Below are positions 35,255-43,493 of a DNA stretch of 64,000 bases, in pieces. A program made the translations under genes and the position numbers. Position 1 is the stretch's first letter; each line of letters begins with the position of its first letter. Below the pieces are notes generated by a model. It was given only the letters and a program-made list of their open reading frames with translations, was not told the DNA's origin and did not search any database. Source of the stretch: Methanococcoides sp. (GTDB taxonomy: Archaea; Halobacteriota; Methanosarcinia; Methanosarcinales; Methanosarcinaceae); assembly GCA_021108185.1 (NCBI GenBank), contig JAIORJ010000094.1:24670-88669 (forward strand). The letters run 5' to 3'.

Positions 35255-35644
35255 TCAATTCAACAGCAATACCCATGTCACAAGGCAGAAGTCGATAACG
35301 ATGAATTCTACATAGAACCAATCCTTTGGTCCGAACTCTTTCGTATTTATCTTGATAGCGGGATAGATCAAGCGCTGCGCATAATATGCCAACACACCGA
35401 CAATGACCAGCACTGCATACCATTTGGTTTCGGTACCTGCACCGAATTGTAGGAATGAACCAAGACCGGCCACCATACCAAGGAATGCTGCAACAGCAGT
35501 CTTGATGATACCCTGTATATGTACTACCCTGCGCTCTTCCGGAGTTTTTACTTTGATAGCAGCGGGCTTTGTGGACACTGCAGGAGCGTCAGTCTGAACT
35601 ACCTTTTTGGTGCCATCCGACTTCACTTTGCTTTCCTTTTTCAA
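35255..35644 (-). CDS. EMC6-like small membrane protein
   Basis: 129 residues. A 45-residue basic, Lys/Thr/Pro-rich cytoplasmic tail precedes about three membrane helices (GIIKTAVAAFLGMVAGLGSFL, WYAVLVIVGVLAYYAQ, FIVIDFCLVTWVLLL). The order and pattern resemble archaeal EMC6-like proteins, relatives of the insertase cofactor, but I identify it only by that resemblance. The start is TTG 35644, with AGGAGAA about 10 nt upstream. No insertase gene is in view. Confidence 0.55.
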   Translation of the reverse strand: MKKESKVKSDGTKKVVQTDAPAVSTKPAAIKVKTPEERRVVHIQGIIKTAVAAFLGMVAGLGSFLQFGAGTETKWYAVLVIVGVLAYYAQRLIYPAIKINTKEFGPKDWFYVEFIVIDFCLVTWVLLLN

Positions 35645-35731
35645 TTGGCATCTTCTCCTGAGTTAATTATTAAGATTGGTTGTTATAATCATTAGAACAT
35701 ATATAAACGTTTATTCCTGCAAAGAGCAAGG

Positions 35732-36745
35732 TCAAAGAAACTCATTACTCAGTACATTGCTGACCTGATCAAGGGATACAGCTTCTCTGCCGACACTATT
35801 TAGATAAGAAGCGAACTTTTCCGGCCTATCTCCTGAAGGATGATAAACAATTGTCAGCTCAGGATCTATATCCTCCACCATTTTAGCTAGCCCATTAGCG
35901 TCAAGATGGTCACTTACCTGCAGGGCAGGATAACTATAATCCAGCCTTCCTGTCAGCACATATTTTTTCATCGAATGAGGCAACTTCTTAAGGTCCCAAG
36001 GCGGTACGATGCAGACCTCGTCCTCATCGCATTCCCCGATACACACTATATCTCCGGCATTATCCACAAGGCTGCGTGTCAGAAGCAATGATTTTTCTTC
36101 CATTGCGATCGTCCCATGATAACCGATACCACGCAAAAGCTCCACCGCACGCTGTGCCTTCCCAAACGCATAAGCACCGAAAGCAACCTGGGAACCACAT
36201 CCCATGACATTTCTAAACCCTTCAAGATCATCCTCGAAATGACAGGATGGGTCAGAATGATCGCCATAGTTCGCTTCAGTTATCAGTACGTCACATTTTG
36301 GCAGTGCAGAAGCATCCTTAACATCCCCGGTGACAAGAATACGGGTACCCACATCGTTCACCCAGTAGAAGCCAACCGCTCCTGCAGTATGTCCCGTCTG
36401 ATAGGTCTTTACTGTCACACCATTGATGTCGATAGAATCCCCACATGCTAACGTACGCCCCTTGAACTCACGGTCATGACGTATCTCAAGGGCTTTAGCG
36501 GTCTTTTCCGTGGAAACTGAGAGGTCAGATAGCATTGCAGACTTGCCGTTATGGTCAGAATGAGCATGAGTGACAAGATAAGCGTCCGGTTGAGGCTGTT
36601 TTTTAGGAACACGAGTAGAATCGATTGAAAAGGTGTAAAGGTTCCCATCATCTGCCCGAAATTTCACGGCAAGATGGGGTTTGAACGTTCCTCGTGAATT
36701 TGTCTGGCGGAATGCCAGAACTCCCATATCTGCAAATCTGTTCAA
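35732..36745 (-). CDS. Metallo-beta-lactamase fold protein (exonuclease/CPSF-like type)
   Basis: About 337 residues. The metal site motif is VTHAHSDHNG; further family blocks are QTGHTAGAVGF, LVTGDVKD, and the C-terminal YHPSGDR. The layout matches the beta-CASP-like group used for RNA 3' processing or the related Exo_endo-type MBL, but the KH domains of archaeal CPSF are absent. The substrate is undetermined. I chose TTG 36745 because GAGGT is 5 nt upstream; an in-frame TTG at 36775 has none. Confidence 0.78.
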   Translation of the reverse strand: MNRFADMGVLAFRQTNSRGTFKPHLAVKFRADDGNLYTFSIDSTRVPKKQPQPDAYLVTHAHSDHNGKSAMLSDLSVSTEKTAKALEIRHDREFKGRTLACGDSIDINGVTVKTYQTGHTAGAVGFYWVNDVGTRILVTGDVKDASALPKCDVLITEANYGDHSDPSCHFEDDLEGFRNVMGCGSQVAFGAYAFGKAQRAVELLRGIGYHGTIAMEEKSLLLTRSLVDNAGDIVCIGECDEDEVCIVPPWDLKKLPHSMKKYVLTGRLDYSYPALQVSDHLDANGLAKMVEDIDPELTIVYHPSGDRPEKFASYLNSVGREAVSLDQVSNVLSNEFL

Positions 36746-36848
36746 ATGATACCTCTGGCCAATGGACGAGTTCAAGTTATTTACATGTTGTCAGAAGAAG
36801 AAATAATAAAAAAGAGAGGAAAAAATGAATGAAAAGGAAATAAAAGGG

Positions 36849-37118
36849 TTAAATAAGAGTATTCAGCTCTGCACGAAGTACGTCAGCACTGGTAACGCCT
36901 GTATATCGCTTAACCACTTCGCCATCTTTCTCAATGATGAGAGTAGGTACTGCACTGACACTATACTTGCCTGCAAGGGCATTGTTCTGGTCAACATCTA
37001 TCATCTTGAACTCTACCTTGTCCCCCAGTTCACCCTCGAGCTGTTCAAGGATAGGTTTCTGTATCTGGCAAGGTCCACACCACGTTGCTGTAAAATCCAT
37101 TACTACTACATTGCTCAT
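36849..37118 (-). CDS. trx: Thioredoxin
   Basis: 89-residue thioredoxin with the WCGPC active site (residues 13-17), VDQNNALAGKYSVSAVPTLII with the cis-Pro, and the C-terminal helix. The sequence is shorter than E. coli Trx at the N-terminus, as in other archaeal forms. It reduces disulfides of target proteins. AGGTGATC four nt upstream of ATG 37118 is a strong ribosome binding site. Downstream is a T-rich minus-strand run that could terminate transcription. Not clearly in an operon. Confidence 0.93.
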   Translation of the reverse strand: MSNVVVMDFTATWCGPCQIQKPILEQLEGELGDKVEFKMIDVDQNNALAGKYSVSAVPTLIIEKDGEVVKRYTGVTSADVLRAELNTLI

Positions 37119-37330
37119 TGAAGATCACCTTTGGTTTTGTAAAAATAAAGAGGGTATTGTATGTTTCACACAAAACCATGCTGTTATTCTATAAATAATT
37201 TTTGATTGCCACCCTAAGAACAATTATGACACTCGCCAATACGATAACCTTAAGACCAATATATTTTTCGAAGACCATGCTCAGAAGAGTCAATGGAGGA
37301 ATGGAAAAGTAAAAAGGACAAAAGGTATTC

Positions 37331-38107
37331 TCACATCCTTTTGATATTACTGTAATACATGCACTCTTCAGGTGTGAACAGGGGCATCTCCTCAGAGCCT
37401 TCACACATTTCCACAGGAGCTCCGCGAACAAGCACACAAGGAATACATTCATCGGCTTCGCCCATCAAAAGCTGAGCAGCAGACACCAGATTATCAGCAA
37501 CCGCCTTGCGTGTTATATGCAGAGGTTTCCCAAAAAGGTCATGTGAGCCTCGTGCATCTTCAACCGGAACCATACCGGAAGTCCCAAGTGCAACCCCCAT
37601 ACAACCAAGACGCAAAGGCTGAGTGCGGCTATCACCAATGATAACACCCACATGGCAGGAAGAGTACTCTTCAACGCCCTTTCTGATATAAGCAGCACTT
37701 TTCTGAGCATCCTCCGGCAAAAGTACAACATGCCCTTCCGGTGCATTAGAACCATCAATACCTGCATTAGGAGACAATGTCCCGTTGGTCAAAGTCAGAG
37801 CAGCCCCCGGCACACCCCCAATGATCTCATCGCATTCACAAAGAACGAGCTCCATTTCCCTGGGATCAAGACAATACTTACCTGCAAGTTCCTTTGCAAT
37901 TTTCCCGGGAACTACGGTAGATAAGTCCACCAATCTGCCTTCTGCGGTAGCTACTGCGGATTCGGCAAGAACCAGGATATCGCGATCTTCCAGAAATACC
38001 CCATGCTTTTCGAAAGCTCCGCATAGAACTTCCACGATATCGTCACCCGCACCAATGAGGGGGGTTCGGATACCGAGCATCTGTATGGAGGGGAGCTCTG
38101 ATACCAA
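37331..38107 (-). CDS. cofE: Coenzyme F420-0:L-glutamate ligase
   Basis: Adds glutamates to F420-0 using GTP, completing the deazaflavin cofactor of methanogenesis. About 258 residues with the LGIRTPLIGAGDDI N-terminus, the ESAVATAEGR block, GIDGSNAPEGHVVLLPEDAQKSA and GVIIGDSRTQPLRLGCMGVALG that are typical. The start is ambiguous: GTG 38116 overlaps the thiC stop and lacks a good ribosome binding site; TTG 38107 follows the stop and has AAGGTG 7 nt upstream. It is cotranscribed with thiC. Confidence 0.93.
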   Translation of the reverse strand: MVSELPSIQMLGIRTPLIGAGDDIVEVLCGAFEKHGVFLEDRDILVLAESAVATAEGRLVDLSTVVPGKIAKELAGKYCLDPREMELVLCECDEIIGGVPGAALTLTNGTLSPNAGIDGSNAPEGHVVLLPEDAQKSAAYIRKGVEEYSSCHVGVIIGDSRTQPLRLGCMGVALGTSGMVPVEDARGSHDLFGKPLHITRKAVADNLVSAAQLLMGEADECIPCVLVRGAPVEMCEGSEEMPLFTPEECMYYSNIKRM

Positions 38108-38108
38108 T

Positions 38109-39356
38109 TCAGACACCTTCTGACAGATAATCAGCCATTATCTTGATGGCACAGTATTCGCCACACATGGAACAGGGACCCGTCATGGGACACATTCCCT
38201 TTGGTTTATCAGGGTCCAGTGCCAGTGCCATCTGCCCTTCCCAATCGAAATTGGCACGCCTGTCAGCAAGCAATTTATCCCGCTCATCGAGACCGTATTT
38301 CATGGAATCGCCTATGTGTGCCGCGATCTTAAAAGCAATAAGGCCTTCACGCACCTGCTCAGGTGTTGGAAGGGATAGATGTTCTGCCGGAGTTATGTAG
38401 CAGAGATAATCAGCACCATTGCCACTTGCAATGCTCGCACCAACTGCCCCGGAGATGTGGTCATACCCCATACCGACATCAGTCGGCAACGGACCTGCTA
38501 CAAAGAGAGGGAAATTGGAAAGGGAACGGTGTGCCTGAATGTGGGGAACAATATCATTCGCCTGCACATGGCCACCCATACCTTCAATGATCACCTGGAC
38601 ACCGGCATCGTTCGCCTGCTTTGCAAGTTTTGCATTCTTCCTGATCTCCATCATCTGCGGATTATCACACACATCATGAACGCAACCACTACGCATAGTG
38701 TTCCCAAGGGAGAGGACGACATCGTTCTTCTTCAGTATAGAAAGGACCTCATCAAAATTCTCAAGATAGGGGTTCTCACAGCCGTCCTTCAGCATCAGAA
38801 CACTGGTGAAGGAACCGCCCTTTGAGACCATGCCCATGATACGCCCTGTACCTTTGAGCTTCTCAAGCATCTGCTTTTCCACGCAATGCACCACAACAGA
38901 ACTTACACCTTCATCGACCTGCTTCTTAAGATAGGAAAGCACATCCTCACCGGTCGTATCCTTCATCCCGCACTCAACGACTGCCTGATAGACCGGCACG
39001 GTTGTGATAGGTAAAGTGGTGTTATCAAAGACCATTTTTCTGATGCCAGAGATATCGCCACCCATTGACAGGTCCGTTATCGTATCAGCACCGTATTTTT
39101 CTGCGATCTTCACTTTTTCCAGTTCAGCATCAGGGTCGATGCTTGCAGAAGAGGTTCCGAGATTGACATTTATCTTCGTCTTAGCTCCTGTTCCAATAGC
39201 CACCGGAGGACAGCCATCGCGAACCATTATCACAAGGCTGCCATCTGCAACCCTTGACATTACAGTTTCCACATAAATGGACTCGTGTTCGGCCACATAC
39301 TCCATTTCCGGGGTCAGCGTACCGTTCTTTGCGTATTCTACCTGTGTGGGTCTCAT
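38109..39356 (-). CDS. thiC: Phosphomethylpyrimidine synthase
   Basis: Radical SAM enzyme making HMP-phosphate of thiamine from AIR. 415 residues, the shorter archaeal type. Present: GTGAKTKINVNLGTSS, DLSMGG and the C-terminal CPMTGPCSMCGEYCAIK motif with the CxxCxxxxC cluster ligands. It is followed at once by cofE on the same strand, so it heads a thiC-cofE unit. I see no THI-box fold in the short 31-bp gap upstream, so a TPP riboswitch is not indicated. Confidence 0.95.
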   Translation of the reverse strand: MRPTQVEYAKNGTLTPEMEYVAEHESIYVETVMSRVADGSLVIMVRDGCPPVAIGTGAKTKINVNLGTSSASIDPDAELEKVKIAEKYGADTITDLSMGGDISGIRKMVFDNTTLPITTVPVYQAVVECGMKDTTGEDVLSYLKKQVDEGVSSVVVHCVEKQMLEKLKGTGRIMGMVSKGGSFTSVLMLKDGCENPYLENFDEVLSILKKNDVVLSLGNTMRSGCVHDVCDNPQMMEIRKNAKLAKQANDAGVQVIIEGMGGHVQANDIVPHIQAHRSLSNFPLFVAGPLPTDVGMGYDHISGAVGASIASGNGADYLCYITPAEHLSLPTPEQVREGLIAFKIAAHIGDSMKYGLDERDKLLADRRANFDWEGQMALALDPDKPKGMCPMTGPCSMCGEYCAIKIMADYLSEGV

Positions 39357-39387
39357 AGTATTCGACTCTTAAAATCGTTTTTATGTA

Positions 39388-40272
39388 TTATCTATTATAG
39401 AGGCCTGCCATCTCAAGAAGCCTTTGAGTATTGCCATGACCGCCGATGGGCATAAGATGAATGCCCCTGCACATATCCCGAAGTTCACGGATACTTTCTG
39501 CAGCGATCTCAAGCCCTTCCTGTATCGGGTCTTTTGCATTCTCCATGCGATGGATAAGTTCATCCCCGACCCGTATTCCAGGAATGTTATTGTTCATAAA
39601 ATGTGCCATTGCGGCAGACCTGAGAGGGATTATACCGGCCATGACCGGAACGTTCGGACCTATTTGATCCATAAGATCACTAAAAGCGTTAAAACTTTCA
39701 ACATCATAGACCGCCTGTGTCTGAATGAACCGGGCACCGGCATTGATCTTTTTCTTAAGCTTGAGCATCTGCATCCTTTTTGTCACATCGGTGTTGGACA
39801 CCGCACCAACAGTGAAGGACGGAGCACCTGCAAGCTCATTGCCTGCCATATCAGACCCACCCATCATCTTGGTGATAAGGGAGAGAAGCTGCACAGAATC
39901 CAGATCATAAACAGCCTTTGCACCCACGTGGTCGCCTTTGGTGGTATGGTCCCCTGTCATCACACAGAGATTCTCAATACACAGTGCCGATGCCGCCAGA
40001 ATATCAGATTGCAATGCCAGTCGATTCCGGTCACGACAGGTAAGCTGCACTATCACCTCATGCCCGGCATCCATCAGTATTTTACCGACAGCGATAGGAC
40101 TCATGCGCATTACCGCACGCTGATTGTCCGTGATATTGATGGCATCCACCAGCCCTCTGAGAAGTTCTGCATCCTCGAGTATAGCCGAGAGATCAGTACC
40201 CTTCGGGGGTGCCACCTCTGCGGTCACAAGGAAGCGGTCTGAGTTGAGTGCATCGTTAAAAGTTGAAAGCAT
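39388..40272 (-). CDS. metF: Methylenetetrahydrofolate reductase family protein
   Basis: 294-residue FAD-dependent TIM barrel that reduces methylene-H4folate to methyl-H4folate. Blocks: TAEVAPPKGTDL, VQLTCRDRNRLALQSDI, CVMTGDH, GARFIQTQAVYDVESF and VMAGIIPLRS. This is the short form that lacks the bacterial NADH-domain arrangement and in other organisms works with MetV. Here the MetV-like gene lies at 46.6 kb, beyond the R-M cassette. It has its own TATA-like TTTAAAAA at 40296-40304, 28 nt upstream, giving a nearly leaderless transcript. Confidence 0.88.
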   Translation of the reverse strand: MLSTFNDALNSDRFLVTAEVAPPKGTDLSAILEDAELLRGLVDAINITDNQRAVMRMSPIAVGKILMDAGHEVIVQLTCRDRNRLALQSDILAASALCIENLCVMTGDHTTKGDHVGAKAVYDLDSVQLLSLITKMMGGSDMAGNELAGAPSFTVGAVSNTDVTKRMQMLKLKKKINAGARFIQTQAVYDVESFNAFSDLMDQIGPNVPVMAGIIPLRSAAMAHFMNNNIPGIRVGDELIHRMENAKDPIQEGLEIAAESIRELRDMCRGIHLMPIGGHGNTQRLLEMAGLYNR

Positions 40273-40594
40273 CGTGGGATGAATATGGGGGATTTGTTTT
40301 TAAAGGCATCGAGAGATGAAGAGATCTCTAAATTTGATGCTTTTTGGGAAAATACACGATCATGCAAATCCTTTGAAGTAAAATATGAGATAGAAAAAAC
40401 ATAAACACAGTGAAACCAAGTCATATTCCATTTTTTTGATGATGTTTCATGATGAGAACCATATTCAGTAGTTCTCTAAAATTTTTGCTTAACCCCATAA
40501 ATCCATATCAAGTAGCGCATATATATACTATATAAGTAGTGAGATATTATATTGACAATTGTTTTATTCTTGGAAGAACACGGAATTGGAATGT
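40273..40594. other. Intergenic region upstream of metF and hsdM
   Basis: 322 bp between divergent metF and hsdM with no gene. It holds the metF promoter-like TATA (40296-40304) and an AT-rich hsdM promoter region with ATATATACTATATAAG near 40521-40536. This is the left boundary of the R-M cassette. I see no direct repeat, attachment site or tRNA remnant in it. Confidence 0.7.
40519..40536 (+). promoter_or_regulatory. TATA-rich promoter of the hsdM-hsdS-hsdR operon
   Basis: ATATATATACTATATAAG lies about 60 nt before the hsdM ATG 40595. The coding start is supported by GGAATTGGA upstream. No obvious operator is seen, so a controller protein cannot be proposed. Confidence 0.5.
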
Positions 40595-42250
40595 ATGAGT
40601 ATAGATCACAAAAAACAGCTTGAGCAGCAACTCTGGAATATCGCTAATGAGTTGCGTGGAAAAATGAATGCGGATGAGTTCCGTGATTATATTCTAGGTT
40701 TCATTTTTTACAAGTATCTTTCTAATAAGATCGAAATTTATGCTGATGAGATCCTAAAGCCGGATGGAATTGCTTTTAAGGATATTGAAGAGGACACTGA
40801 ACTTGGGAAGGAGTATATTGAGGCTGTTTCTGAGGCTTCTGTTGAGAAACTGGGTTATTTTTTGAAGCCTTCGGAGTTGTTCAGTGAAGTTGCTATGCGT
40901 GGTTCTTCCAGTTATTCTGCTTCTTCTAATTATTCAAATTCTTCACTGAGCGTTCAGCCGTCTGCTACCGGACAGAATGCTATGGCAGTTGCAGAGTCAT
41001 CTTATGGTGATGAGTTCATTCTTGAGGACCTGCAGGGTATTTTGAATAATATTCAGTCTTCTACTATGGGAACTGAGAGTGAAGATGATTTTGAGAATCT
41101 TTTTGAGGATATGGATCTAAATAGCACCAAACTTGGGAAGACACCGGCTGCTAGAAATGCGCTGATATCCAAGGTGCTTTCTCATCTTGATAAGATAGAT
41201 TTCCAGCTTGAGCATACGGAACTTGATGTTCTGGGTGATGCCTATGAGTATTTGATCGGACAGTTTGCCAGTGGAGCGGGAAAGAAGGCTGGTGAGTTTT
41301 ATACTCCTCAGCAGGTTAGTACCATTCTTGCTAAGTTGGTGACTACTGGTAGGACGAGGTTAAGGTCGGTTTATGATCCTACTTGTGGCTCTGGTTCCCT
41401 GCTTTTAAGAGTTGCTCGTGAGGTGGAGGATGTTAGTGCTTTTTATGGTCAGGAGCTTAATCGTACTACTTACAATCTTGCCAGGATGAATATGATCTTG
41501 CATAATGTGCATTATCGTAAGTTCGATATTAAGCAGGAGGATACTTTGGAGTATCCACAACATTTAGGGATGCAGTTTGAGGCTATTGTTGCTAACCCGC
41601 CTTTTTCTGCCCAGTGGAGTGCCAATCCGCTTTTTAGTACTGATGAGCGTTTTTCCCAGTATGGCAAACTTGCACCTAAAAGTAAGGCGGATTATGCTTT
41701 TGTGCAACACATGATCCACCATCTGGCAGAGAATGGCATTATGGCTATTGTCCTACCCCACGGTGTGCTTTTCCGTGGTGCAGCAGAGGGACATATCCGC
41801 CAGTTCCTTATCGAGGAGAAGAATTATCTTGATGCTGTTATTGGTCTGCCTGCCAATGTTTTCTATGGAACCAGTATCCCAACCTGTGTTCTGGTCTTTA
41901 AGAAGTGCCGTGAGAATCCCAATGATATCCTGTTCATTGATGCAAGTCAGGATTACGAGAAGGTAAAAACTCAAAACCAGTTACGTCCATGCGACATTGA
42001 CAAGATCGTAGACACTTACCGCAACCGCAAGGAAATTGAGAAATACAGCCACGTTGCAAGCCTTGATGAGATCAAAGAGAACGATTACAATCTCAATATT
42101 CCAAGATATGTAGACACCTTTGAAGAAGAAGAGCCAATCGATATTGATGCTGTGGCTGCCAGCCTGCTTGAACTCGACGAAAAAATGTCCAGAATCGATG
42201 AAAACATCGCCGGTTTCTGTGAAGAATTAGGAATTAGTAAACCATTCTAA
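40595..42250 (+). CDS. hsdM: Type I restriction-modification DNA methyltransferase subunit
   Basis: 551 residues. HsdM N-terminal helical domain (EQQLWNIANELRG), then the N6-adenine methyltransferase domain with SAM motif I DPTCGSGSLLLRV (near 261) and catalytic motif IV NPPF (near 334). A Ser-rich linker (about residues 103-125) is inserted in the first third. It forms the MTase core M2S1 with HsdS, methylating the recognition site. The start MSIDHKK at 40595 is preferred; a longer in-frame reading from 40559 adds 12 residues. Codon use is T-rich, unlike the flanks. Confidence 0.95.
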   Translation: MSIDHKKQLEQQLWNIANELRGKMNADEFRDYILGFIFYKYLSNKIEIYADEILKPDGIAFKDIEEDTELGKEYIEAVSEASVEKLGYFLKPSELFSEVAMRGSSSYSASSNYSNSSLSVQPSATGQNAMAVAESSYGDEFILEDLQGILNNIQSSTMGTESEDDFENLFEDMDLNSTKLGKTPAARNALISKVLSHLDKIDFQLEHTELDVLGDAYEYLIGQFASGAGKKAGEFYTPQQVSTILAKLVTTGRTRLRSVYDPTCGSGSLLLRVAREVEDVSAFYGQELNRTTYNLARMNMILHNVHYRKFDIKQEDTLEYPQHLGMQFEAIVANPPFSAQWSANPLFSTDERFSQYGKLAPKSKADYAFVQHMIHHLAENGIMAIVLPHGVLFRGAAEGHIRQFLIEEKNYLDAVIGLPANVFYGTSIPTCVLVFKKCRENPNDILFIDASQDYEKVKTQNQLRPCDIDKIVDTYRNRKEIEKYSHVASLDEIKENDYNLNIPRYVDTFEEEEPIDIDAVAASLLELDEKMSRIDENIAGFCEELGISKPF

Positions 42251-42278
42251 TGTTTTTGGTTAAGCAGGTGAGCTAACA

Positions 42279-43469
42279 ATGAGCAGTAATGTACCACAGT
42301 TAAGATTTCCTGAGTTTGAGGAAGAGTGGGAAAGTAAGAAGTTGGGGGATGTGTTTAAAACAAGGAGTGATATTGGGGATTTTGAGGATTTACCTCTTTT
42401 TAGTTTGACTATTAAAAATGGTGTTATTGCTAAACCAACACAATATGAAAGAGAACATTTAGTTAATAATGATAATGCATATAAAAAAACAGTAAATAAT
42501 GATTTTGTTTATAATCCTATGAATTTGAGGTTTGGAGCCTTAAAGGTGTATAAGGGGAATATTGCTGTTCGAGTTTCAAAATATTATGATATTTTTTATA
42601 CAGATGAAGAAACAAAATTTTGGGAAGAATATTTACTAACTTATAATTCATTGCATTACTATAATAAAATGGCAGAAGGTACATTAGAAGAAAAGAAAAG
42701 GGTTCATTACTCCAATTTTATAAACTTTATATTTTTAGTTCCCATTCTCCCCGAACAACAGAAAATCGCCACCTTCCTTACTTCAGTAGATGAAAGACTA
42801 CAAGCTCTAAAAAAGAAAAAGGAACTTTTAGAGCAATACAAAAAAGGGGCGATGCAGAAATTATTCTCTCAAGAATTGAGGTTTAAACAAGATGATGGCA
42901 GTGCGTTTCCTGATTGGGAAGAGAAGAAGTTGGGAAAGTTAGGTTCTTTTCTTGGAGGAGGAACACCTGATAGTTCCAAAAAAGAGTATTGGGAAGGTAA
43001 TATTCCTTGGATTTCAAGCTCTGACATTAAAGATGACAACATTCATAAAATAAATATTACAAGGTTTATTACAGAAGAAGCAATAAATGAATCTGCAACT
43101 AAAATTATTCCTAAGAATAGTATTCTTATTGTGTCAAGAGTTGGAATAGGAAAATTTGCAGTTGCAGAACAAGATCTTTGTACAAGCCAAGACTTCACAA
43201 ATTTGGTTACTTCTGAAAATTCATATTTCTTAGCTTATTATTTTAATGCACAATCAACGCGTTTTGTTCGTTTAAGTCAAGGAACATCAATAAAAGGGTT
43301 TACAAGTAAAGATATTAAAGGTGTTAAATTTGCAATTCCAGCCATTCCCGAACAAGAAAAAATCGCCACGTTCCTCTCTGCTATTGATGATAAAATCTCC
43401 AGTTGTCAAAGTCAAATAGACGGGACAACGGAGTGGAAAAAAGGCTTGCTGCAGAATATGTTTGTCTGA
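42279..43469 (+). CDS. hsdS: Type I restriction-modification specificity subunit
   Basis: 396 residues. Two target recognition domains (about 1-155 and 210-355), each followed by a conserved helical region (LPEQQKIATFLTSVDERLQ and IPEQEKIATFLSAIDDKI), which is the two-half-site layout of HsdS. It determines the asymmetric DNA target of HsdM and HsdR. It begins 28 bp after hsdM with GGTGAG ribosome binding site, and its AT content is the highest of the cassette (many ATT/AAA/AAT codons). The target sequence cannot be inferred. Confidence 0.95.
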   Translation: MSSNVPQLRFPEFEEEWESKKLGDVFKTRSDIGDFEDLPLFSLTIKNGVIAKPTQYEREHLVNNDNAYKKTVNNDFVYNPMNLRFGALKVYKGNIAVRVSKYYDIFYTDEETKFWEEYLLTYNSLHYYNKMAEGTLEEKKRVHYSNFINFIFLVPILPEQQKIATFLTSVDERLQALKKKKELLEQYKKGAMQKLFSQELRFKQDDGSAFPDWEEKKLGKLGSFLGGGTPDSSKKEYWEGNIPWISSSDIKDDNIHKINITRFITEEAINESATKIIPKNSILIVSRVGIGKFAVAEQDLCTSQDFTNLVTSENSYFLAYYFNAQSTRFVRLSQGTSIKGFTSKDIKGVKFAIPAIPEQEKIATFLSAIDDKISSCQSQIDGTTEWKKGLLQNMFV

Positions 43470-43493
43470 ATGAAATGGGGATGTGGGTAGAGC

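Noticed and set aside
37189..37278. A 29-residue hydrophobic frame (MVFEKYIGLKVIVLASVIIV) in the gap after cofE
   Set aside because: It has no clear ribosome binding site and is too short to support; it may be a small membrane peptide but I cannot tell it from chance.
39357..39387. TPP riboswitch ahead of thiC
   Set aside because: The 31-bp gap between metF and thiC cannot hold a THI-box, and no conserved core is seen.
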